In this document: positions 34,532 through 45,737 of the stretch, in pieces
Numbering within the stretch: position 1 is the stretch's first letter
Layout of the letters: every line of letters begins with the position of its first letter
From: Glandiceps talaboti
Lineage: Eukaryota > Hemichordata > Enteropneusta > Spengelidae
Assembly (NCBI RefSeq): GCF_964340395.1
Contig: NC_135567.1
Location: forward strand, 14,032,806 to 14,087,805
Direction: 5' to 3'
DNA length: 55,000 nt
Position numbers and translations under genes: made by a program
The notes under the pieces: generated by a model
What the model was told of the DNA's origin: nothing
Databases searched by the model: none
The model's input: only the letters and a program-made list of their open reading frames with translations

Positions 34532-37500
34532 GTAAGAATGCCATGAACCGTACAAATGGAGAATGGTCGATTGTTACAGCCGCCCAACTGTAACATCGAA
34601 CTGTCGTAGCAAGATTAGGTTTTTCTCCCGATCGAGTTTCCATTGCCATTGCCCATTGCATTGGCATATAGTATATTGTAGCTGCAATAATTAGTACCGT
34701 CTGCTGTGCTTTTGATGGCATTTTCGTCTGTTTTTGTGCCTTTTTTCGGGTCAAACGTCGGAACGAAAAAAGGCACAAAAACAGACGAAAAAGCACAGCA
34801 AACGCTATAATTATTGCAGCTACAATATATTGCTATTGGCACTGACCAGGTATGGGGTCTGTTTTTCTCCCGATCGAGTTTTCATTTGCCATTCATTGCC
34901 CATTGGCATACATCATCAGTGACATTCACCGACAAGGTATGGGGTCGTTTCGTCGGTAGGATGATTTATACCTTCTTATTGTGCCTATTCTGTTTGTAAC
35001 TATAGAGCGCCTATGGGTACCATTGAAACCCGAAATCTGGAAATCTGATTTTTTTCTGCCTTATAATATTAAATATTCTTTTTCAATTATTGTGCAAAAC
35101 GCTAATGTAAATAAAAATCCTATACACTACACTTCAGCACACAGGCACTCGAATCAATGTGTATAATACTTTTATTCACTATAGTAAAGATTTTAAAAAA
35201 CGGAGTGTCTCGTGACCGGTGCCTGTCAGCAGACTCGGCCTTTAAAAAATCATACAGATTTAATCGCGTGCTAGTGGTACAGACATATGTGATAGTCCTG
35301 CTTGCAGACGGAGTAAGTCGTCTTTTCCTTCTCCGAAATTTGTCAGCAGTCCAGTAAGGGAGCCATCATTATTTACTGGGGGGGGGGTGTCATCCAGAAT
35401 CTCATCACCTCATGACCTTAATAGTCAATCTTTTGTCTTCAGTGTATATCGATCCCAGTGCCCTAAAGAAGCCCTCCTTATTTTAGTATAGAACACACAT
35501 ATATATAGACAATTATGCAGTTAACAATAAACATATTAACACATTGTTTTTTCTGTTAGAATTTTTCAGTGCATATTGCATATATATAATCCCTATGAAA
35601 ATGCATCATACACATTTGACATGTACATGTAGTTTCTTAAGCCAGTACAGTGGACCATAACAATCTGTAACACAAATTGATCAAACCAATACTAGTACAT
35701 TTCCCTGTTACTAAAATTTTCTGGATTTTCAAAATAAAAATTATTCCTCCACCCCCATCCAGGTCATAAATAATGATGGCTCCCTAACTGTTTTTTTTTT
35801 TTAACTCTGATAAAAGTCTGCAATTTTTTTTTCCATATTGATAAGTATTGGGTATTTATTTTGGATTTTTAATTTATAAAACAATTTTATTGTGTCTTCC
35901 TACTTGAAAAATCAATGTCAAACAACATTGTCCAAGTCTGTGTTTGTAACTCAATATATTGTAAAAGATTAATAAATGTGTAAAATATTTGTTTATGTTA
36001 TTGTACATACAAGTGTACTAAAGGGCTTTTCTACCAAGCCTCTGGATCTGAAAGACCTCTAAAGACAATCTACACAGGAATTATGGCATTTCTCTAATTT
36101 CTCCTTCCAGTGTCAGGAGTTAATGGCAGAGTTGGGATGCAGTGTTTTTGTCATCATATCAGAAGATGGAGTATCATCTAAATACATGGGAAGTGAAGAT
36201 TTTGTGAGAGAGTTTCAAACTACAGGACTCAAAGTCAAACCACAGGATATTCTTGTGAGAGATATAATCGCAACAGAGAAATATTATGTTGTAGGAGATG
36301 ATGTACGTAGAAGGGAAAGATACCAGGGAGACATTACATCTTTTGAACAACCAATGTCAAAATGTAGCCCTACTTTTGGAGAAGCTGAAAGTGTAAAAGT
36401 TGAAACGAGCAAAGACATATTTAGAAGTGATGGAGTAACTACATTTGTTGCTATGGAAACCATTTCAAATATGTGTGACACAGCACCATTTCACAGTAAC
36501 TCCCTCATTACAGATACTGAAAAAAACAAGTGTGTCACCAAAGAACTCATGGAAAGTGATGAAGAAGGGCTTCATGGTGCCATGGAAACAGATTCAGACC
36601 ATGTTTCTGCGGCAACATCACCAAAGGAGGAAACAGAACACTTTTATAATGATACCGCTTCACAGTTTTCATGTAAAAAAGTGAAAAATGAAATGTGTGA
36701 TCAGATTATTGAGACACTTTATGATGAACCAGATGTTGGAAATGATGTTGAGAGTAAACTACAGGTAGAAGCCAAACGAGGTGTTGAAATTGTCAACCCA
36801 GGTGTTCAGAAAGTGAAACCAGGTGTCAAAATAGTAAACAGTGATATTGAAGAAAAGACAACATTTAATGACCAATCAGGAGATATTAGATATGAAAATG
36901 AAATACAACATAAATCTAATAAGAAGAGACAAAGAATCACTGGAGGAAAGAAATCAAAGGATAAGGTTGATAAACAACTACAGAAGGGTCAAAGTGTAGC
37001 ATCAACCAATAGTAATTCACCAAAGTCAAATGAAAAGGGTCAAGGTTCAAGACCAGCCAATAGTAGTTCACCAGAATCAAATGGAAGGGGTCAAGGTTCA
37101 AGACCAGCCAATAGCAGTTCACCAGAATCAAATGGAAGGGGTCAAGGGTCAGGATCAACCAATAGTATTTCATCAAAGTCAACTAAAACAAATAAGCCAA
37201 GACTATTAACATCGGTAAAAATGGAACCTGGTGAAGATGTGGAAAAATTCCAGGACAGACTTCGGAAAGCAATGATGGAAGATAACAGTGATAAATCATA
37301 TTTCTGTGAAAAATGTGGTTGGGGTTTCAACAACAAATATTGCTCAGATTTACACAATCTTCGTGGTATTTGTCAAAAGAAAAAATGTAGGTTTTGTGGC
37401 GAAACATTTTTATACAAGGAATGGAGAGAACATCTTATCAGAGACCATATTACAGAAATGAGTATATCAAAATGCAAAATATGTGGGAAGGAATACTGGG

Positions 37501-38231
37501 CCACAAATGCCCTATTTCGGAAGCATGCATCAATACATGACGAAGTGTATGTAAATAGTTTTGAATGTGAAGTGTGCGGCAAAGAATTCACTCGCAAAGA
37601 AAATGTAGGCCGACATATGGTAAACATGCATGGTGACAAAAAATTTGAATGTACAATTTGTGGATGGAAATATTCCGATGAAAGATATTACAAAATACAT
37701 TTAAATTGTCATAGTACTGGAAAATTTGAGTGTAAAACCTGTGGAAAAGAATTTCCAAAAGAATCGAAGTTGAAATCTCATATTAAGTGGTATCACATCG
37801 ATGGATTTCATACGTGTGAATACTGCGGGAAAAAGTTTAACATAAAATCAAGTTTAGAATCGCATCTTGTCGTCCATATTTCAAATCCGACGCTTTACCC
37901 ATGTGAAGTATGTGGCAATGTCTATATGACAGAATATACACTTAAAAAACATACACGACGTTCACATAATGCAAACATGCAACCTGTACAGTGTGAAATG
38001 TGTGGAAAGGAATTTAAGAATGTGTCATCTCTGAAAAGGCATCAAGTGTTACACAACCCTGTGAAAACTGTCTCCTGTGAACTCTGTCCGAAAACATTCA
38101 GTTGTAAACAATATCTGAGAAGGCACATGAGAACACATTCTGACCAAAAACCATACCAATGTGAAGTGTGTGGCTATCAATGCAAATACAGTGAAAATAT
38201 GAACAAACATATGAAAGTACATCAGAAGTAG
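34481..38231 (+). CDS. P5: MADS-like N-terminus / C2H2 zinc-finger protein, join(34481..34531, 36111..38231)
   Basis: Predicted 723 residues. Exon 1 is one codon longer than in the others. The acceptor is CTCCTTCCAG before TGTCAGGAG, with two ATG-proximal changes giving ELMAEL. The region has VAMET motifs (one degraded to GAMET) and psi-K-x-E motifs VKVE, VKNE and VKME. Only four degenerate 7-residue units lie at 238-265 (AKRGVEI, VNPGVQK, VKPGVKI, VNSDIEE). Four 17-residue units at 36984-37187 include GSRPANSSSPESNGR copies unique to this gene. Eleven fingers start near residue 416. The finger-4 helix reads RKENVGR and finger 7 IKSSLES. Unlike P3, P4, P6 and P7 there is no duplicated last finger after the stop. 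Confidence 0.9.
34614..34900. mobile_element. Palindrome flanked by direct repeats, in P5 intron
   Basis: TATTGTAGCTGCAATAATTA (34674) and TGCTGTGCTTTT...CGTCTGTTTTTGTGCCTTTT are mirrored by AAAAGGCACAAAAACAGACG...AAAAGCACAGCA and TAATTATTGCAGCTACAATA (34808). TTTTTCTCCCGATCGAGTTT occurs on both sides in the same orientation (34620 and 34862). Confidence 0.7.
35832..36000 (+). mobile_element. Left arm of CCATATGG-ended MITE-like element in P5 intron
   Basis: CCATATTGATAAGTATTGGG, ATTTATTTTGGATTTTTAAT, CTTCCTACTTGAAAAATCAA and AGTCTGTGTTTGTAACTCAA match the left arm of 41201-41549. The right arm is missing. Confidence 0.72.
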
Positions 38232-38448
38232 ATTATATGGTTAAAGTTCATGACCTCTGACCTCTTGATTTCACACATTTGACTCGTTACTGATATTTTT
38301 ACTATAAATGAAATAATTCTCAATATGATAGATGTGTATGAATGTTTTTGAAGACCTTTGACCTTGTGTCTGACCTATGACCTTTGACATTTGGTTAACT
38401 GTAACTGGAATGCATACAAGTATCTGAATATGTGACATTTAGATGTTA

Positions 38449-38745
38449 TTCCCCAATAGTTTTCTTTGTTCCGCCAAGGAAAAATATGAGTAACTTAAGG
38501 GGTCTTTTTCAAAACGAGTTGCTAGATGAGTAGTGAAAACCCTTAGGTCATGAATATTTTCAGGCTGAATGAAGAAAAATATTGGAGAATAACATAATTA
38601 TAGCAGCATCAGTAATATCAAAGAAACATCGAGGAAAGTAATGGTAATTTGAACATTTTGACTCAGATTTCAAACAGCAGAAACAGTGATGTAGATACAT
38701 GTTGTCGTGACATAGACACGCGTTGTCTAAATGACGTGTGCATGG
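38449..38745. mobile_element. GTGACCTAAGGG inverted-repeat element, copy
   Basis: ATTCCCCAATAGTTTTCTTT...GAGTAACTTAAGGGG is mirrored by ACCCTTAGGTCATGAATATT...GGCTGAATGAAGAAAAATAT, followed by the shared tail with ATAACATAATTATAGCAG, AAAGTAATGGTAATTTG and CATTTTGACTCAG. Confidence 0.7.
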
Positions 38746-38815
38746 TATAATCTTAAATGTAGTCTTGAAGATTATGTTTACTTTTCTATATTACCTGATT
38801 TTACACTGTTATTGA

Positions 38816-38821
38816 AATAAA
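38816..38821 (+). terminator. Candidate polyadenylation signal of P5
   Basis: AATAAA in ACACTGTTATTGAAATAAAC, about 585 bp after the stop. The P6 flank has ACACTGTAATTGAAATAAAT at the comparable place (44754). The genomic position is otherwise unsupported. Confidence 0.32.
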
Positions 38822-38907
38822 CTGCAAAGCAAGAGCAATGCCAAGTAAGACATGTTTGTCAGTGCTTTTTCACATGCTATTACAGTTAGGCCAAAAACAA
38901 AAGAATC

Positions 38908-39112
38908 AAATATTCATAACACGGAATATTCATAACACACTGAATATTCATGAATATTCATAACACACTGAATATTCATGAATATTCATAGCGCACTGAA
39001 TATTCGCGTAATGCACTGAATATTCATGAATATTCATAACACACTGAATATTCATAACACTGAATATTCATGAATATTCATAACACACTGAATATTCATG
39101 AATATTCGTATG
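38908..39112. repeat. Tandem GAATATTCATAACACACT array
   Basis: TGAATATTCATGAATATTCA with TAACACAC spacers repeats about eight times with period near 28, in variable form. The core is itself palindromic (GAATATTC). Confidence 0.85.
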
Positions 39113-39573
39113 AAATAAGTAGTCATACATATTCAATTTTCATCTTATAAATATTCATGTCTGCTACGACCCATCATGCAAAGCTGAAAAAGGAGCTTCA
39201 GTCTACTGTTTTTAGGCAACCGAGTGAAAATTATGGGATGTGAAATCATGAAATGATTCTCCAGAACTCAAAGTTTATGAAAATACTTTGATTTCCTGGA
39301 GTGGTGTTCCCTTTAATTATTTCCAAATACATGTATATTGATGTGGTTTTATACTGACATGTAATGTGCAGTATTATATTTTTGAAATTTGTAAATTAAC
39401 TCTTTAGCTTAGCTACTCTTTGAATAAAATTCTTCTATCAAAATTACACAACAACCAACATCGGTATAATAAATAATATTCTGATAGAAAAATTCCGATA
39501 CATATCTCGGGAAAACAAGTTCCTGTGCCCATTCTATGAGTAAGATATCTGAAGAAGTCGGCCTTCAAGAAAC

Positions 39574-39618
39574 TGCCACCTATCACCAATATTGAGAGAG
39601 TTTTGGGGTCAAAGTTCA
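39574..39618 (+). promoter_or_regulatory. Conserved upstream box of P6
   Basis: TGCCACCTATCACCAATATT, then GAGAGAG, then GGGGTCAAAGTTCA at 39605-39618, 79 bp before the ATG. Confidence 0.68.
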
Positions 39619-39696
39619 CGGTTTCAGATTTGTTTGCTGTTTGGTGGTCTGAGATTGAATGAAGTCTAGAAGATTTGCAAACGTGAAAGATAAGAA

Positions 39697-39744
39697 ATGG
39701 AATCGGTTTGCAATTTAGATGCTGGATACAGCGTCTTTCAAAAG
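39697..39744 (+). CDS. P6 exon 1
   Basis: MESVCNLDAGYSVFQK, 16 codons, then GTAAGA in phase 0. The second residue is E rather than A (GAA for GCA). Confidence 0.88.
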
Positions 39745-42700
39745 GTAAGAATACGACCTACAAGTCTAATCTACAGTTTTACTGTGGTGTTAAACTCGCG
39801 TATATTCCATTTTTTCCCCGAGCTCTTTGCTCGTTGACAGATTTAATGGGAAAAGTGTTCAAGATAAAGTTACCACAAGCTGTGATGATGGCGGTGGGGA
39901 AAAAACCTCGATAAAGATTGTGTGAGCGAGTTCATTTACCATATTTTCTCCGACATGGCAGGGGAACAGAGACGTATCGGAGTTCCAAGATCGCATATTT
40001 CCGTAATTCCGGAGCCGTAGCGATTTTCCGATGTGTCGATCTCCGCCAGAATCGAACAATCGTGCATACAGACAAAACATCGACAGGAAATGAAAAGTGT
40101 TCAGACACCGCACAAAATAAAGTCAAAAGTAGATAAATTATCGCAAACCATAACAATTGTTGCAGCTGGAATTCAGTATGTTTTTAATACATATGATAAA
40201 CAACGAAAATCATAAACAATGAAACAAAACGTCGCCTGACAAAAATCTCATTGACATTGCTACATTTTATCGTCTGACTAGACACAATCGTATGGAGTGA
40301 CAAACATCTTTACCAATATTGCTACAGTTTCTTTGCGTGAGCTACCATTATGTTAGGAGATCAACGCCAAATTTATACGTCCCTGGTAAACATAAGGTTG
40401 TCGCGTTCTTTGATAATTTTGAGACAGTCAATTGACTAAAATGTATCAATTGCAATTCAGTTCTTGTCGTGACATGGCGCCAGACGATAAATGTGGAAAT
40501 ATTAATTAGATTTTTGTTGAGCCAGACGAAAACATTTACAACACCAAAGAGATATTGTGTCTAGCCAGACAAAAAACTAGCAATGTTTAAAGTGAGGATT
40601 TTGTGGAGCCAGGCGATGTTTTATTTCAGGGTTTATAATTTTCGTGACATAGCGAGTGTGACTCGATCCTGTCGGGCTGACTTTTCTCCGCGAAGTCAAA
40701 ACAATCTTCGTAGACGGTAGCGCAGCGTCTTTGTCTGAGGGCGAGACTGATTTTGGATTGTGGTTGTACACGGGTCTAGATTACTGACATGACCCTCAGA
40801 AGAAAGCGACGACTTACTCTGTATGCAAGTAGGATTAGTCTTCGTCAAACCGTAGAGCCAGGCATAAGCCAAACCTTGCGAGGCAATATTGCGTAAGGCT
40901 GCACTAGCTTTTACTAGAGTATTATTTTTGAAATTAGAAAAAAATAATAAATGAAAATTATTTAAAAATATTAATAATTAGAACAGTGTACATGTCAAGT
41001 AGAGACCTATTTTATAATAAGTGCTACAGTAACAAGTTGAAATAGTGATTGCATTTGGTGGGGGGGGGGGGTCAGTTTAGGGTATCGACGTAGAATCTAT
41101 TTGAGTTATTAATAATGCATTTTACCATATCATGTGTGCAACTACAAAAAAAAAAGAGTTATACACAGGTTATGCAAAACTGGTCAGGGTGTATGATATT
41201 AAAGTGACCATATGGATGAGGATTGGGTATTTATTTTAGATTTTTAATTTATAAAACAATTTTATCATGGCTTCCTACTTGAAAAGTGAATGTGAAACAA
41301 CATAGACCAAGTCTGTGTTTGTAACTCAATACATTACAAAAAGCTAAAAAAATGTGTAAAAACTTTGTTATTGTGTGTACAGTAACAAACATTTTACATA
41401 TTTATTAATCTGCAATTTACTGAGTTACAAACACTGACTTGGCATATGTTGTTTTACATTGATTTTTCAAGTAGGAAGCCATGATAAAATTGTTTTATAA
41501 ATTAAAAATCCAAAATAAATACCCAATCCTCATCCATATGGCCGCTTTAACAGTAAGTCATAATACTGTGAATTTTTGCTTGTATAAAATTTTGTGATTT
41601 TACAGTCTTCAGCGAGTTTTCAAAGACTATTTTTACCAAATACCAGACTGGTACATTGTGTTCATGTACAAGAAGACAGTTTAGTCACTACTTATTTTTG
41701 CATAACCGTTTTCCCAGTGAAATAAGAGAAAATAATTCTTTCGCGAAAACTTCCAGGTTTACATATATACTATTATAGTGAATATGTAACGATTGTGTGT
41801 TTCTTTCTCTTTCCAGTGTCAGGAGTTGATGGATGAGTTGGGGTGCAGTGTTTTTGTCATCATATCAGAAGATGGAGTATCATCTAAATACATGGGAAGT
41901 GAACATTTTGTGAGAGAGTTTCAAACTACAGGACTCAAAGTCAAACCACAGGATATTCTTGTGAGAGATGTGATCGCAACAGAGAAATATTATATTGGAC
42001 ATGATGTACATAGAAGGAAGATATCCCAGGAAAATATTGTACATTTTAAACGACCCACTTCAGAATGTAGTCCTACGTTCAGAGAAGCTACAAGAATAAA
42101 AGTTGAAATGAATAAAGATACTTGGGAAAGTGATGAAGATACTACAACTGTTGCTATGGAAACTATCTCAACTGCATGTGATGCAGTGACATTTCAAAGT
42201 GACTCAGTTGCTACGGAGACTGAAAGAAGCACAGATGTCACCCAGGAATTCTTGAGAAGTGATGAAGAAGGGATTGATGTTGTTATGGAAACAAATTCAG
42301 ATAATGGTACTACGGTTGTAATAACACCAAGAGCAGAAACAGAATACTTTAACTCTTCACGATTTTCAGAGTGCAAGAAAGTAAAAGCTGAAATATGTGA
42401 TCAGTATATTGAGACATTTTATCATGAACCAGATGTTGAAAATGATATTGAGAGTAAACTACAGGTAGAAGCCAACCCTGGTGTTGAAAAGGTGAACCCA
42501 GGTTTTGGAAAGGTCAACCCAGGTGTTGAAAAGGGCAACCCAGGTGCTAAGACAGTGAAACCCCAAGTTGAGAGGCACTACCCAGGTGTTGAGATGGTCA
42601 GCCCAGGTGTTCAGAAAGTGAAACCAGGTGTCAAAAAAGTCAACAGTGATATTGAGGAAAAGACAACATTTAATGACCAATCAGGAGATATTAGATATGA

Positions 42701-43943
42701 AAATGAAATACAACATAAATCTAACAAGAAGAGACAAAGAATCACTGGAGGAAAGAAATCAAAGGATAAGGTTGATAAACAAATACAGAAAGGTCAAAGG
42801 TTATGCACAACCAATAGCAGTTCACTAAAGTCAAATGGAGAGGGTCAAGGGTCAGGATCAACCAATAGTAGTTCAGCAAAGTCAAACAAAACTTATAAAA
42901 CAAGACTTTTGATATCAATAAAAATGGAACCAGATGATGATTTGGAAAAATTCAAGGAGAGACTTCGGAATGCTATGATGGAAGATAACAGTGATAAGTC
43001 ACACTTCTGTGAAAAATGTGGTTGGGGTTTCAAAGACAAGTATTGGTTAGATTTTCACAATCTCCGTGGAGTTTGTCAAACACAAACCTGTAAATATTGT
43101 CAAAAAACATTTCTGTACAAAGAATGGAGAGAACATCTTATCAGAGACCATATTACAGAAATGAGTATATCAAAATGTAGAATATGTGGGAAGGAATATT
43201 GGACCAGAAATGCCCTCCATAGGAAGCATGCACCAGTACATAATGATGTATGTAAATTTGAAATGAGTTTCAAGTGTGAAATATGTGGGCTAGAATTCAC
43301 GCGACCAGAAAGTCTTCCTCGACACATGATAAACTCGCACGGTGACAAGAAATTTGAATGTTCAGTTTGTGGTCGGAAATACTCCGTTGAAAGAATGTAT
43401 AAAAAACATCTGCTCACTCATAATGTTGGAATATTTCAATGCAAGACCTGTGGTAAAGAATACCAGAAAGAGCGGGCGTTGTTAGCGCACATTAAAACAT
43501 ATCATATTGACGGATGTCATCATACGTGTGAATTTTGCGGTAAGACGTACTCATTGAAGTCAAGCTTAGAAACACATCGGGTCGTACATAGTTCGAATCC
43601 CACGCTTTACCCATGTGAAGTGTGCGGGAAGGTTTTTATGACTCGATCTGTACTTAAGGCACATGTACGAAATATGCATAACGCAAACAAACAACTTGTA
43701 CAGTGTGAAATATGTGGAAAGAACGTTAGGAACACAGGGATTCTGAAACGACATCAGTTGTCACATGACCCCGTTAAAACCATCTCATGCGAACTGTGTC
43801 CGAAAATGTTCAGTTGTAAGGATTACCTAAAAAGGCACATGAGAACACATTCTGACCAAAAACCATACCAATGTGAAGTTTGTGGTTATCAATGCAAATA
43901 CAGAGAAAATATGAACAAACACATGAGAGTACATCAAAAGTAG
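39697..43943 (+). CDS. P6: MADS-like N-terminus / C2H2 zinc-finger protein, join(39697..39744, 41817..43943)
   Basis: Predicted 724 residues, with the longest intron (2072 bp). The acceptor is TTTCTCTTTCCAG before TGTCAGGAG. The module differs from the consensus by GSEHF for GSEDF. VAMET motifs (one VVMET) and psi-K-x-E motifs IKVE, VKAE and IKME are present. Nine 7-residue units lie at 235-297 and two 17-residue units at 42789-42890. Eleven fingers start near residue 414. The finger-4 helix reads RPESLPR, with a proline at the start and a second before the last helix position, which is unusual. Finger 7 reads LKSSLET, and finger 9 reads GKNVRN where most paralogues have GKEFK. The 3' flank has an intact but out-of-frame duplicate of the last finger. 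Confidence 0.9.
40221..40628. mobile_element. Imperfect inverted-repeat element in P6 intron
   Basis: GAAACAAAACGTCGCCTGAC near 40221 is mirrored by CCAGGCGATGTTTTATTTC near 40610. Inside, CGTCTGACTAGACACAAT (40271) is mirrored by ATTGTGTCTAGCCAGAC (40554). No coding capacity. Confidence 0.55.
41201..41549. mobile_element. CCATATGG-ended MITE-like element, most complete copy
   Basis: AAAGTGACCATATGGATGAG...GATTGGGTATTTATTTTAGA is mirrored along about 170 bp to CAATCCTCATCCATATGGCC...GCTTT at the right end. The two arms nearly fill the 349 bp. It sits 268 bp before the P6 exon 2 acceptor. Other copies or fragments lie in the introns of P1, P4 and P5, after P2 (its 3' flank) and after P3. Confidence 0.85.
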
Positions 43944-43990
43944 ATTGCAAGAAGTATGTAAAGTTGGTCTCAGATTCATATTCAGAATCA

Positions 43991-44127
43991 TATTCAGTTG
44001 CAAATCCTATCTGAAAAGACACATGAGAACACATTCTGACCAAAAACCATACCAATGTGAAGTTTGTGGTTATCAATGCAAATACAGAGAAAATATGAAC
44101 AAACACATGAGAGTGCATCAAAAGTAA
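43991..44127 (+). pseudogene. Duplicated last zinc finger of P6, intact but out of frame
   Basis: Encodes the end of finger 10 and all of finger 11 (FSCKSYLKRHMRTHSDQKPY...) with its own stop, 184 bp after the real end and one base out of frame with the gene. A short frame with an ATG at 43945 reads through it, but nothing supports its translation. Confidence 0.88.
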
Positions 44128-44538
44128 ACTATAAGGTTCATGACCTCTGACCTTGATTTCTAACATTTGACTTGTGAGCTTTGATATTTGTAAACTTTAT
44201 ATTGAATACATATAAAGATGTATGAACATGTTTTGAAGACCTTTGACCTTTTGTTCGCTCAATGACCTTTGACATTTGGTTGACTATAACAGGAATGCAT
44301 GCGAGTACATGGATATGTTATACGTTCATAGATACACATGTATAAGGCAAAAAAAGAGAAGAATTGTTTTTAGTCAGGACATTTTGTCTAAAATGGTGCG
44401 ACGTTGCAAATTTTTTTTTTTTATATTCTCAACAAACCTGTCACTCGATTTACTATTTATGGCAGTTACTGTTCTTTTTATTTAGTACTTTACAGCAAGT
44501 GTGTATGTAGGGCAGATGTCATTTGCTTGTTCATGATT

Positions 44539-44690
44539 GGCTCTGCAGTTGTCTTCACCGAAGTAGGGAGGGTTATTTTTGTGTTTTCCCACCGGATCTG
44601 CAGACTGCATGGACTGGACAAACACACAAAAAAGACCGACGTGAAGTGATGCGCGTGCTGACCAGAAATAATTCTCTTCTTTCTTTTTTT
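44539..44690. repeat. Dispersed repeat, copy 1
   Basis: CAGTTGTCTTCACCGAAGTA, GTGTTTTCCCACCGGATCTG and CAGACTGCATGGACTGGACA match 47046-47195. Confidence 0.65.
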
Positions 44691-44753
44691 TTGCCAAATT
44701 TTAAGATTATGTTTACTTCCTCAATATCTATACTGATGTTACACTGTAATTGA

Positions 44754-44759
44754 AATAAA
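44754..44759 (+). terminator. Candidate polyadenylation signal of P6
   Basis: AATAAA in a context shared with the P5 flank (ACACTGTAATTGAAATAAAT), about 810 bp after the stop. Confidence 0.3.
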
Positions 44760-44981
44760 TTACTACATGTAAGTCAGTGATGTAATTCACCTGTGTAATT
44801 AATTACAGAGTGTTCAAGATGTGCCGGGTTATGCAGAATAGTTGATGAAGAATATAACAACTAAATTACAAATTATATATGATAACCGTTATGTAATAGT
44901 CATGAATAAAAATACATTGTACTAACAATTTTAAAGAAAAAACTTCTGCTTTTATGTTCATATCCAGACCCCCTCCCACAG

Positions 44982-45150
44982 GTCCTCGTGAAGTTGCTAG
45001 ATCACAGAGAACTACGACAATGGAGAAGTACGACAGTGAGACCGTCAGGCCGAATAGCAAGTAATGTTTAATAGCTATTTGGCATGATGTCCTCATTGTC
45101 GTAGTTCTCCGTTGTCATAGTTCTCTGTGATCTAGCGACTTCATGCATGC
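44982..45150. mobile_element. Palindromic MITE-like element
   Basis: TGAAGTTGCTAGATCACAGA...GAACTACGACAATGGAGAA is mirrored by TTCTCCGTTGTCATAGTTCT...CTGTGATCTAGCGACTTCA, with a central stretch of about 60 bp. Confidence 0.72.
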
Positions 45151-45550
45151 CTGCCTGTAACCCCCCTCCCACCCTGGCATCATTCATCTATGATTCTTTT
45201 CCTCACTATAAAAGAGCAGATCAAAGTGACACATCTGTGATGTAGACATGCAGGCTTGAATCCCTCACCAACATGCATTAGAAAATGAACATAGTGGCTG
45301 CGAACTACTACATGTAATCAGAAATCGTTTCTATAAGTGTCGCTTACCAGCAATATTGATCATACATACCGGAAACCCCCGTGATACCCCCCCCCCCCCC
45401 CATTGTAAAAACAACATGTGCTAATATTTCAAACGTTGTAAACATTTGTTACTCTTTCAGTAACAATTTCACAAAGAATGTCCCCCCCCCTCCTTGTCGC
45501 CTTGCCAACCGAACGATTTTACGCTAGCTCAAGTCAGCATTTTAGAAGCT

Positions 45551-45594
45551 GCCACCTATCATCAATATCGAGAGAGTGTTGGGGTCAAAGTTCG
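45551..45594 (+). promoter_or_regulatory. Conserved upstream box of P7
   Basis: GCCACCTATCATCAATATCG, then AGAGAGTGTT, then GGGGTCAAAGTTCG, 96 bp before the ATG. Confidence 0.65.
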
Positions 45595-45689
45595 TGGTTG
45601 TAGCTTCCGAACCTAGTAGTAGTACCTCGATTGAATCAATGAATTACTGTTTATGAAGTCCTGAAGACTTTCAAACGTCGAAGCTAGAA

Positions 45690-45737
45690 ATGGCATCGGT
45701 TTTTGGTTTTGATGCTGGATACAGCGTATTTCAGAAG
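45690..45737 (+). CDS. P7 exon 1
   Basis: MASVFGFDAGYSVFQK, 16 codons, then GTAAGA in phase 0, in the context TAGAAATGG. Confidence 0.9.

Noticed and set aside
43945-44127. Short frame containing an intact finger after P6
   Set aside because: It is the 184-bp duplicate of the P6 end, with an ATG in what is normally spacer. Treated as a pseudogene fragment rather than a gene.
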